Shown: positions 52,447-59,439 of the stretch, one piece after another
Layout: the number at the start of each line of letters is the position of its first letter
How positions within the stretch are numbered: the first letter of the stretch is position 1
From: Roseburia hominis
GTDB taxonomy: Bacteria > Bacillota > Clostridia > Lachnospirales > Lachnospiraceae
Length of the DNA: 64,000 nt
Reading direction: 5' to 3'
Assembly (NCBI RefSeq): GCF_021531695.1
Contig: NZ_JADYUI010000001.1
Coordinates: 62,001 to 126,000 of the forward strand
The notes under the pieces: model-generated
Database searches by the model: none
What the model was told of the DNA's origin: nothing
The model's input: the letters and a program-made list of their open reading frames with translations, nothing else
Translations under genes and position numbers: made by a program

Positions 52447-53757
52447 TTATTTTTTTACCTGTTCTTTTAAAAATTCCTCCGGTTCCAATTGAAGTCGCAT
52501 TGCCCATGGTGGAACATTCTCCTCCTCGTAATCACCAAGAAAAAGAAATGCCGTCTGATAATCCGGCTTTTTCTTTGGATAAATGCCTTTTCCGTCCGTA
52601 AAATAAAGTAATCCTCCCAGATTTTTTAAATCTCCGTTTTTTATTAATTGGTTTACATAAGTAAATGCCGGGCGAAAATCTGTTCCACCACCACCAACTA
52701 CCGTAAAATGATTCAAAAGCATCTGCAGTTCCTCTTTCTTTTCCACCACTTCATCTTTTTGCACTCTTTCATCACATTGCAAAATATGCAATCTACAATG
52801 TGTAAAAAAACTGTCTTGTTCCGTCAAAATTGCAAACGTTTCCTGTAAAAAATGCCTGATCAAATCTCCGCTTGTCGAATAGCTGGTATCAAGTGCCACA
52901 ATAAATTCCCTGATTTTTTTTACTTCCCGGCTTTCTAGCGGTTCCAGCAATGGCATATTTTTGTATACACGAAGCCCGTATGTATAATAATTCAAATCAA
53001 ATTCATCCAGGTTGCAATGCGTTTCCTCCCGCAGCACCGAAAATTTTTTCAAAAAATCCCGATAACTACGTCTGCTTTTTTCTGCCTTAAGTCCTGCTGC
53101 AAGAAGTCTTTCCCCTTCTTCCTTTTCCTCTCCATTTCTCTTCTGCAACAAACTTGTCTGTCTCGTTACCTTATTCCACTGCTCTCTTTGTTCTGCTTCT
53201 TTTGCACTTAGCTGTTCTTCCTTCGGCCAGAAACGATGATCATCCGTATAAAACTCTACATGAAGTTTATTCAGCTCATCCTCTTCTTTTTCTAAAAGCA
53301 TCCGATAAATCACTGCTGCCGAAATCCCGTCTTCTCTTTTCTGTAACTGCTCATAAAACTGTTGTCTTATCCAGGAAAGCGGTCGTTTTGTGGAAGGTTT
53401 ATCAAGCCCATCAATCGTATATTCCACGGCAATATCACATGCTATTCCCCAAAGCAGACGATTCCGTTTCTGCCCGATCCACAGGTGGGAAAAAAGGCAA
53501 TGAAGAATGGTATGCAAATAAACCCTGTTTAAATAAGGTGCATTACTTTTAAAAATCTGTATCAGCCATTCGGATGGAAAATAAAGATTCCCTCCATCTG
53601 TTGCAAGCGTTCCTATATTTTTCTGTGGCACAGGAGTAAGCATACGAAATGCCATTTCCAGAAAACGTAAATCAAAATACAATTCCTTTTTCACAAAATC
53701 AAGTACCTTGAATGACATTCTATTTTCCCATTCTTCCTGTGTTTCTACATGCTCCAT
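52447..53757 (-). CDS. VWA domain protein with degenerate metallopeptidase motif
   Basis: The 436-residue product has the two-part layout of DUF2201-type proteins: an N-terminal metallopeptidase-like domain and a C-terminal VWA-like domain. The expected HExxH is HTILH at residues 82-86 followed by H91, so the glutamate is replaced by Thr and peptidase activity is doubtful. The VWA metal site is complete: DTSYSTSG (DxSxS), GGGTDFRPAF and LLYFTDGKGIY. Pairing with the downstream AAA ATPase implies a MoxR-VWA machine. The start follows AAAGGGAAAATGAC. Confidence 0.85.
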   Translation of the reverse strand: MEHVETQEEWENRMSFKVLDFVKKELYFDLRFLEMAFRMLTPVPQKNIGTLATDGGNLYFPSEWLIQIFKSNAPYLNRVYLHTILHCLFSHLWIGQKRNRLLWGIACDIAVEYTIDGLDKPSTKRPLSWIRQQFYEQLQKREDGISAAVIYRMLLEKEEDELNKLHVEFYTDDHRFWPKEEQLSAKEAEQREQWNKVTRQTSLLQKRNGEEKEEGERLLAAGLKAEKSRRSYRDFLKKFSVLREETHCNLDEFDLNYYTYGLRVYKNMPLLEPLESREVKKIREFIVALDTSYSTSGDLIRHFLQETFAILTEQDSFFTHCRLHILQCDERVQKDEVVEKKEELQMLLNHFTVVGGGGTDFRPAFTYVNQLIKNGDLKNLGGLLYFTDGKGIYPKKKPDYQTAFLFLGDYEEENVPPWAMRLQLEPEEFLKEQVKK

Positions 53758-53840
53758 GTCATTTTCCCTTTCCTTTTTCTACGGCAAACCCGAGATTCAC
53801 AATCACTTTGTGACATACTTATTTCCCTTTCAAATAAAAC

Positions 53841-54881
53841 TTAAAATTCGTCAAAAGTATAACGATCTTTCCCTTCTTTTTGAAAAAATTTTCGTTTCCA
53901 CTCTAAAAGACTCGCCACGCCTTCTGCCCATTCACAATCAGTTGCAACTGCAATCGCTTTTTCCATCACATCTTCACTCACATATTGTTTTTCACACAAA
54001 AAGCCTATCTCAAAAAGTGCATGAGCTTTGATCAACTTTTTCATGAGTGCCTCAGCATGTTCTTTTACATAATTTTCATAAAGTAACTGTGCTGCTTTCT
54101 TTAAATCAACCGGATAAAGCAGCCTGTCCATGGCAAGATGCAAAAGCGTATCCTCATTCTCTTCTACACAGGCACGCGGGAAGATCAAATCATAACGTGC
54201 CAAATCCACAACGCCATCTGTAAAGCTCTGTCTTGCCCGAAAGCCTTCCCCTTCCATTTTTCGTCTAAAAATATGCGCCGGTGCAATCTCGTCATAAAAT
54301 TCCTGATACTCCGGATAAAAAATCTTTACCTGCTTTGTTTTTTCACAAAAAACCACCTCAATACCGGATGATATCTGACTTAATATCTGCTGTACAAAAG
54401 ACCTCTCCCTGACATTTCCATGCACCAGAAGTGTAGATAGACTTCTGCAATTCATAAATGCATCACTTCCCACTTCCTGCATTGCTTTTCCTATAGACAA
54501 TTCCTCTAAATTCACACAATTATAAAATGCCAGATTTCCAACTGCAATGACCGAAAGCGGCAAACTGATTTTCTTTACATAGTCACCGCAAAAAACGCGA
54601 AATTTCTCCGCTGTCTGCCTCATGTTTTCATCTGTAACGCGTTTTTCTTCTATTATGTAAACCTCGTCATTTTCACACATTACTGCGACCTTTGTCACCA
54701 GAATTTCTGACTCAGGCAAATGTTCTGCTTTTGCAAAACAATAGGGTGCGATCTCAGTAAGAAGACAACCTTCTATCGTTTCCGGCAGCATAAGCTCTGG
54801 CTCTTTTGCATATACGCGAAGTAATTTTGCTGTCTTAGCTTTTATTTTTTGCCACAAAATAACAAATTCCTGTTCCTTCAT
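53841..54881 (-). CDS. LRR_5/BspA-like leucine-rich repeat protein
   Basis: The 346-residue protein has a short run of BspA-type leucine-rich repeats: IKAKTAKLLRVYAKEPELML, then PETIEGCLLTEIAPYCFAKA, ISLPLSVIAVGNLAFYNCVN, and LEELSIGKAMQEVGSDAFMN. The C-terminal half (about 190-346) is helical and acidic-basic mixed, like ankyrin-type repeat regions (EDTLLHLAMDRLLYPVDLKK). No signal peptide or membrane helix is seen, so it is likely cytoplasmic, unlike many surface BspA proteins. It heads the MoxR/VWA operon by 83 bp and may be a target-recognition subunit. Confidence 0.8.
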   Translation of the reverse strand: MKEQEFVILWQKIKAKTAKLLRVYAKEPELMLPETIEGCLLTEIAPYCFAKAEHLPESEILVTKVAVMCENDEVYIIEEKRVTDENMRQTAEKFRVFCGDYVKKISLPLSVIAVGNLAFYNCVNLEELSIGKAMQEVGSDAFMNCRSLSTLLVHGNVRERSFVQQILSQISSGIEVVFCEKTKQVKIFYPEYQEFYDEIAPAHIFRRKMEGEGFRARQSFTDGVVDLARYDLIFPRACVEENEDTLLHLAMDRLLYPVDLKKAAQLLYENYVKEHAEALMKKLIKAHALFEIGFLCEKQYVSEDVMEKAIAVATDCEWAEGVASLLEWKRKFFQKEGKDRYTFDEF

Positions 54882-55031
54882 AGTTCCATGTCTCCATGCT
54901 ATTATTATGCGATACCCGGCATTTTAAAACAATACCATCACATATATTCACTATATTTTATATTGCTACGGATTCATAGCTTTTGTCAATACAGACTGGA
55001 CGAACCACAAAAAAAACGCTACAATAATTGG

Positions 55032-55074
55032 CAGGGCTTTCTGCCCTGTGCCTCTGGCACGGAAACTTGTTTCC
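55032..55074 (+). promoter_or_regulatory. Three consecutive hairpins in the azlC leader
   Basis: CAGGGC-TTTCT-GCCCTG, GTGCC-TCT-GGCAC and GGAAAC-TT-GTTTCC follow end to end in 43 bp. The third is followed by U-poor sequence, then GGGGGATTACAAATG. It could be an RNA regulator or leader attenuator of azlCD. Confidence 0.55.
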
Positions 55075-55104
55075 TACTATTTTCTATATTTCGGGGGATT
55101 ACAA

Positions 55105-55827
55105 ATGAACGAATCTAGAATGACCTGGTACAAAAAAGGTCTTAAAGATGGGATACCAATTGCATTAGGCTACTTTGCTGTTTCCTTTACACTTGGTATT
55201 GCAGCAAAAAATGCGGGCTTTAGTGCTTTTCAATCTATGGTAACCAGTATGTTAATCAATGCTTCTGCCGGAGAATTTGCAGGTTTTACCCTGATGGCTG
55301 CCGGTGCAGGACTTCTTGAGGTTGTCCTTATGGAGGCAATTGCAAATGCAAGATATCTTCTTATGTCCTGTGCATTGAGTCAGAAGCTTTCGCCGGATAC
55401 CCCTTTACATCACAGACTGCTACTCGGCTTTTATTTAACGGATGAGTTTTTCGGACTTTCTGTTTCTGTCCCAAAAACCTTAAATCCATTTTATACCTAT
55501 GGTATGATTTCACTCGGTGCTCCCGCATGGGCCTTCGGCACTTACTTTGGCTGCCTGATGGGAAACGTCCTGCCGGTTAATATTGTAAATGCCTTAAGCG
55601 TAAGCCTTTATGCGATGTTCCTTGCCATTATTGTTCCACCGGCAAGAAAAAACAAAACATTGCTCGTATTAATCATCATTTCCATGCTGGCAAGCTATTT
55701 GTTTGGCATTTTACCGATTGTAAGCGAAATTTCCTCCGGCGTGCGGATTATTTTATTAACAATTCTATTGTCCGGTGCCGCTGCTATCTTATTCCCGATT
55801 AAGGAGGATGTGACAAATGAATCTTAA
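55105..55827 (+). CDS. azlC: Branched-chain amino acid exporter subunit AzlC
   Basis: Large subunit of the AzlCD branched-chain amino acid and analogue exporter. The 240-residue product has about eight membrane helices: the GIPIALGYFAVSFTLGIAAK start, MVTSMLINASAGEFAGFTLM, AIANARYLLMSCALS, LLGFYLTDEFFGLS and TYFGCLMGNVLP. ATG 55105 is chosen because GGGGGATTACAA precedes it. The small subunit azlD overlaps its end by 11 bp. The GC-rich three-hairpin leader upstream is a likely regulatory feature. Confidence 0.92.
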   Translation: MNESRMTWYKKGLKDGIPIALGYFAVSFTLGIAAKNAGFSAFQSMVTSMLINASAGEFAGFTLMAAGAGLLEVVLMEAIANARYLLMSCALSQKLSPDTPLHHRLLLGFYLTDEFFGLSVSVPKTLNPFYTYGMISLGAPAWAFGTYFGCLMGNVLPVNIVNALSVSLYAMFLAIIVPPARKNKTLLVLIIISMLASYLFGILPIVSEISSGVRIILLTILLSGAAAILFPIKEDVTNES

Positions 55828-56125
55828 TGTTTATGTATATATTGCTGCGATGGCACTCGTTACGTACCTAATCCGTGTGCTTCCACTTACTCTGATTCGA
55901 AAAGAAATTAAAAATACCACCATACGTTCTTTTTTATATTATGTTCCGTATGTCACACTCGCTGTTATGACATTCCCTGCCATCTTAGACGCAACCGGCA
56001 GTATCTATTCTGCATGGGCAGCACTGATTATCGGTATTCTCCTGGCATGGCGTGGGAAAAGCCTGTTTCAGGTTGCCCTGTTTTCCTGCATCATTGTTTT
56101 TGTACTGGAATTATTTATCTGTTAA
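55817..56125 (+). CDS. azlD: Branched-chain amino acid exporter subunit AzlD
   Basis: Small membrane partner of AzlC. The 102-residue product has three or four helices: YIAAMALVTYLIRVLPLTLI, SFLYYVPYVTLAVMTFPAIL, SAWAALIIGILLAWRGKSLF and ALFSCIIVFVLELFIC. A Arg/Lys segment after helix 1 fits the family. It overlaps azlC by 11 bp and has AAGGAGGATGTGACAA before the ATG. A strong terminator follows. Confidence 0.93.
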   Translation: MNLNVYVYIAAMALVTYLIRVLPLTLIRKEIKNTTIRSFLYYVPYVTLAVMTFPAILDATGSIYSAWAALIIGILLAWRGKSLFQVALFSCIIVFVLELFIC

Positions 56126-56129
56126 TTTT

Positions 56130-56165
56130 GAAACGACGTATGCATTTCTTTACATACGTCGTTTC
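56130..56165. terminator. Bidirectional terminator after azlD
   Basis: GAAACGACGTATG (56130-56142) pairs exactly with CATACGTCGTTTC (56153-56165). A T tract follows on each side, so it can end the azlCD and HAD-gene transcripts. The stop codon of the HAD gene abuts it. Confidence 0.9.
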
Positions 56166-56830
56166 TATTTCTGTTCCTTTTGAAAATTCTTTATAATCTG
56201 AATCACATCCAGTAAAGAATCTGCAACTGCAAACAATTCTTTCTGCATCTCTTCTGTCGGTGGTGTCAAATCCGGCACCATAATCGTTCTAAGCCCTGCA
56301 TCAATTGCAGAGCGAATCCCGTTCGGTGCATCCTCCACTGCAATACAGTCTTTCGGATTTTCTTTTATCTGTTCGCATGCATACCTGTAAATATCCGGCT
56401 TTGGTTTTCCATTCTCTACCATCGTTGCTGAAATCACCTGATCAAATTTATCATATAATTCAATCTCGGTCAGATATTTTCTTGCACGCACTTCATCTGT
56501 CGCTGTTGCAACTGCTGTCTTAATGCCACTTTCTCTCAAAAAATCAAGAAGTTCATCCGCTCCCTTCTTTTTTTCGATTCCATTTGTTTCCAAAATCCCA
56601 CTCATCATTTCTTTTCTGCGATTTCTGACTTTCACATAATCAAAATCTTCACCGAATTTTTCTTTTAAATGTGGTTCTGCAAATTTTGCCGCAAGACTTC
56701 GAATCTCAAACGCATCTTCCCGCTTCATTGGATAACCGAATTCTTTTGCTGCCGCACACCAGCATCTTACCAGATGCTTTTCCGTATCGATCAAAGTGCC
56801 ATCCATATCAAAAATAACTGCTTTTATCAT
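56165..56830 (-). CDS. HAD-family phosphatase, beta-phosphoglucomutase-like
   Basis: The 221-residue product has the HAD motifs: DMDGTLIDTEKHL (nucleophile Asp), TAVATATDE (Thr/Ser), KPKPDIYRYA (Lys) and AVEDAPNGIRSAI (acidic pair). The substrate group resembles beta-phosphoglucomutase or sugar-phosphate phosphatases (a C1-type cap at about 15-80). Activity is probable, substrate unknown. It overlaps the CBS gene by 4 bp. The GNGIRSAIDAGLR-type end is intact. Confidence 0.92.
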   Translation of the reverse strand: MIKAVIFDMDGTLIDTEKHLVRCWCAAAKEFGYPMKREDAFEIRSLAAKFAEPHLKEKFGEDFDYVKVRNRRKEMMSGILETNGIEKKKGADELLDFLRESGIKTAVATATDEVRARKYLTEIELYDKFDQVISATMVENGKPKPDIYRYACEQIKENPKDCIAVEDAPNGIRSAIDAGLRTIMVPDLTPPTEEMQKELFAVADSLLDVIQIIKNFQKEQK

Positions 56831-57237
56831 CTCATTTGATCCTTTTTATCATAATAGTATTTTATGATATCTTTTCTCGTAATAATGCCCATGAATCGCA
56901 TTCTGTCGTCTACCACCGGCACAAAATTCTGATCCATGACACGAAGCAGCAGTTCATCCATGGTCTCATCAATTTTAACCGGCATGTTCCAGTCTTTACG
57001 CAAAATATTTTTAATCTGATATGCTTCCTGTTTGCGAATATCGGCATCTCCATAATCTATCATATGCCATAGGAAATCTCCTTCACTGACCGTTCCCACA
57101 TAACCGCCTTCTCTGTCTATGACAGGCACGGCAGTATAGCCATGTCTTCGCATTTTTTCCAGTCCCTGTCTTAACGAATTGTCTTCATATACATAAGCGA
57201 CCTCACTTTTCGGTCGCAATAACATTACTATATTCAT
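56827..57237 (-). CDS. CBS-domain pair protein
   Basis: The product of 136 residues consists of two CBS domains (about 8-60 and 75-135), with YEDNSLRQGLEKMRRHGYTA, VPVIDREGGYVGTVSEGDFL and FVPVVDDRMRFMGIITRKDI. Stand-alone CBS pairs bind adenine nucleotides and regulate partners. ATG 57235-57237 follows AAAGGAAAGATT, so the nine upstream codons are dropped. It is coupled to the HAD gene by overlap and preceded by a small gene. Confidence 0.88.
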   Translation of the reverse strand: MNIVMLLRPKSEVAYVYEDNSLRQGLEKMRRHGYTAVPVIDREGGYVGTVSEGDFLWHMIDYGDADIRKQEAYQIKNILRKDWNMPVKIDETMDELLLRVMDQNFVPVVDDRMRFMGIITRKDIIKYYYDKKDQMR

Positions 57238-57247
57238 AATCTTTCCT

Positions 57248-57397
57248 TTAATCTGCCTTATCATACTGCATAACTAATGCTTCAATTGCTAATTGAATCG
57301 TTCTTTCTGCAGTCATATCATCAAAGCTGACCTCGAGATTCTGATCCTTCATGCGGTTTAAAACCTCAAGTGCCTTGCTAATCTCTGCTTTTCTCAT
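57248..57397 (-). CDS. Small hypothetical protein, 49 residues
   Basis: Too short to be found by usual length filters. The frame MRKAEISKALEVLNRMKDQN, ending QYDKAD, is helical and has ribosome binding site AGGGGG seven bases before the ATG (57395-57397). It lies 10 bp upstream of the CBS gene start and is in the same direction, so it may be a translated leader of that operon. I do not recognise a family. Similar short helical proteins are often found in Clostridia. Confidence 0.6.
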   Translation of the reverse strand: MRKAEISKALEVLNRMKDQNLEVSFDDMTAERTIQLAIEALVMQYDKAD

Positions 57398-57429
57398 ATA
57401 CATTCCCCCTGAACTTTTCTCTTGTAATA

Positions 57430-57684
57430 CTAATCCATAATAATCTGACTTTGAATTTCTTTATCCAGCGTATGTATCATTTTAACTGCTTCATCTTTAT
57501 GTTCCGGATGTGTTAAAATCACACATACTTCTTTTGCACCATGATATTTCGCCCTCTTAAGAAAAGGAACTTCATCCCATCGCTCTGCATAAGGCACGCG
57601 ATTTCGAATCAGTAAAAACATAACCTTTTCTTTTACTTTTACATCTGCGATTTTACATAGTTCAATATCTCCCAAACAATCCAT
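57430..57684 (-). CDS. Hypothetical protein, 84 residues
   Basis: I do not recognise a family. The product begins MDCLGDIELCKIADVKVKEK and contains RNRVPYAERWDEVPFLKRAK, then AKEVCVILTHPEHKDEAVKMIH. The order of a strand, a helix and a His-rich segment resembles small alpha/beta proteins. ATG 57682-57684 follows GGAGGAATGTAGTT. It lies first in the group leading to the CBS and HAD genes. Right of it the second non-coding element begins. Confidence 0.6.
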   Translation of the reverse strand: MDCLGDIELCKIADVKVKEKVMFLLIRNRVPYAERWDEVPFLKRAKYHGAKEVCVILTHPEHKDEAVKMIHTLDKEIQSQIIMD

Positions 57685-57795
57685 AACTACATTCCTCCAT
57701 ATCATTTATTCTACTACGAAAAGCATAAAAAATCAAATTGTCTTTCTTGAATAAACCACTCCTATCCCGTATAATATAGTGGTAAAAATAACATA

Positions 57796-58595
57796 TAAAT
57801 TCTGATTTGCAGAAATAGTAAAAATGTAATTTTCAACGTTTACGAATGCCATCTTGCATAAAATCATTTCATTCTTTGTTCCGAGGTTACGGACATAAGA
57901 TTTTGTAAATGTTCTGAAAACATATATTAAGTCGACCGCAAACGGCTGAAATTCGCCATCCGGGCTTAAGTTCAGCCTTCCGTCAGCATCCATGCTGCCG
58001 GATTGCTTGATACCTACAGAACATTAACGAAATCTAATGTTCTTCACCAGTCACAAAGACTGAAATGATTTTATGCAAGATGACAAGCAACGCCTGGAAA
58101 ATACTTTCCATTTCGCATTCTCCAAAAAATATCGTTTCAATTTGAACATGAAAAAAGCAATGAAACGTATATCCCTGCTTCTTTTGCTCACATGTATGTC
58201 TTGCTGAAACAGCAGAAGAAAATGCGCCTGTAAAAAAGACCTTCTAGTCTTTCGCTGTTTTTCTTAGAGTGAAAGCCGGGAAAGCAATCATGCTGCGGAC
58301 ACATGTGTGAGCACAAGAACGTACAAAAATCCACTGTCTGCAAGGCGAGTTGTGGGAGCAGCACTGTAATCGAAGCTTTTCCGGCGGACTCTTAGAAAAA
58401 CAAGAAAGACGGTCCAGGGCTTTTTTACAGGCGCATTTTCTTCTGGTGTTTCTAAGAAACTTTCTGCAAAAGAAGCAGTACATGATCTTAGTTCATCTAA
58501 TGTATAAATCAGAATTGACCGAGCTCTTTAAAGCGAGGGATGCTTCTTGTACGAAGGGCAAGAAGATGGGGATAAAGGGATAAATCAGAATTTAA
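57796..58595. mobile_element. Non-coding two-hairpin element, copy 2
   Basis: Inverted relative to copy 1. The left repeat is TAAATTCTGATTT (57796-57808), and matching ends lie at 58505-58516 and again at 58582-58595, so about 65 bp of extra sequence follow the shared end. Hairpin arms are 57851-57871 with 58061-58081 (21 perfect pairs), 58175-58187 with 58466-58478 (13), and 58214-58238 with 58420-58444 (25 perfect pairs). It also has about 70 bp not in copy 1, near 58100-58167, with its own CGTTTCA/TGAAACG stem. The apparent short reading frames inside are not credible genes. exoA starts 14 bp past its right end. Confidence 0.8.
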
Positions 58596-58608
58596 ATAAG
58601 GAGGCATT

Positions 58609-59361
58609 ATGAAATTTATTTCCTGGAATGTAAATGGGCTTCGCGCCTGCAAAGAAAAAGGCTTTTTAGATTTTTTTAAAGAAATAGATGCAGACATTTT
58701 CTGTGTACAAGAAACAAAATTACAAGAAGGACAGATTGAACTGGAACTACCAGCCTATCACCAGTATTGGAATTATGCTGAAAAGAAAGGATATTCGGGC
58801 ACTGCAATCTTTACAAAAGAAAAACCACTTAGCGTTTCTTACGGAATTGGTATTCCGGAACATGACACAGAAGGTCGTGTCATTACGTTAGAATATCCGG
58901 ATTTTTATTTCGTTACCTGCTATACGCCAAATTCCCAGACAGAATTAAAACGTTTGACCTATCGCATGAAATGGGAAGATGATTTTCTTGCTTATCTAAA
59001 AAATCTGGAAAAGGCAAAGCCTGTCATTCTCTGTGGAGATTTAAACGTGGCGCATAAAGAAATTGATTTGAAAAATCCGAAAAATAACCGGAAGAATGCA
59101 GGATTCACCGATGAAGAACGTGAAAAATTCTCTACTCTGCTTTCCAATGGATTCATTGATACCTTTCGCTATTTTTATCCGGATACAGAGGGAATTTATT
59201 CCTGGTGGTCCTACCGTTTCCGTGCCAGAGAAAAAAATGCAGGATGGCGTATTGACTACTTTTTAACCTCAGAAGCATTAAAAGAACGACTTTCAGATGC
59301 TAAGATATTAACCACTATTATGGGCTCTGATCATTGCCCGATTGAGCTTGATATTCAGTAA
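58609..59361 (+). CDS. exoA: Exodeoxyribonuclease III
   Basis: AP endonuclease and 3'-5' exonuclease in base excision repair. The 250-residue product has the DNase I-like fold: MKFISWNVNGLRACKEKGF, FCVQETKLQE (catalytic Glu), ITLEYPDFYFVTCYTPNSQ, LCGDLNVAHKEIDLKNP and IMGSDHCPIELDI. All metal and catalytic residues are present. The ATG follows ATAAGGAGGCATT. It lies immediately after the second non-coding element. Confidence 0.96.
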   Translation: MKFISWNVNGLRACKEKGFLDFFKEIDADIFCVQETKLQEGQIELELPAYHQYWNYAEKKGYSGTAIFTKEKPLSVSYGIGIPEHDTEGRVITLEYPDFYFVTCYTPNSQTELKRLTYRMKWEDDFLAYLKNLEKAKPVILCGDLNVAHKEIDLKNPKNNRKNAGFTDEEREKFSTLLSNGFIDTFRYFYPDTEGIYSWWSYRFRAREKNAGWRIDYFLTSEALKERLSDAKILTTIMGSDHCPIELDIQ

Positions 59362-59391
59362 TAAAAAATACGCGCAAATGATACTAAAGTC

Positions 59392-59434
59392 AAAAGTCAT
59401 ACGTTTCCTTATGACAGAAAAACGTATGACTTTT
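59392..59434. terminator. Bidirectional terminator after exoA
   Basis: AAAAGTCATACGTTT (59392-59406) and AAACGTATGACTTTT (59420-59434) are exact complements with A/T tracts on both sides. It separates the convergent exoA and cyclic-di-GMP genes. Confidence 0.9.
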
Positions 59435-59439
59435 AAACT

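Noticed and set aside
55031-55080. Guanidine-II or similar two-hairpin riboswitch before azlC
   Set aside because: Loops lack the ACGR sequence and there are three stems without spacers.
57733-57993. Reading frame of 86 codons inside non-coding element copy 2
   Set aside because: It overlaps a hairpin arm and is read in a similar way in copy 1 (50780-51061) only by accident of the shared sequence; no ribosome binding site, no domain, and it runs through the paired stem.
58244-58583. Reading frames of 79 and 77 codons on opposite strands within copy 2 (and 50444-50668 in copy 1)
   Set aside because: Both strands are open because the DNA is an inverted repeat; frames lack start sites and known motifs.
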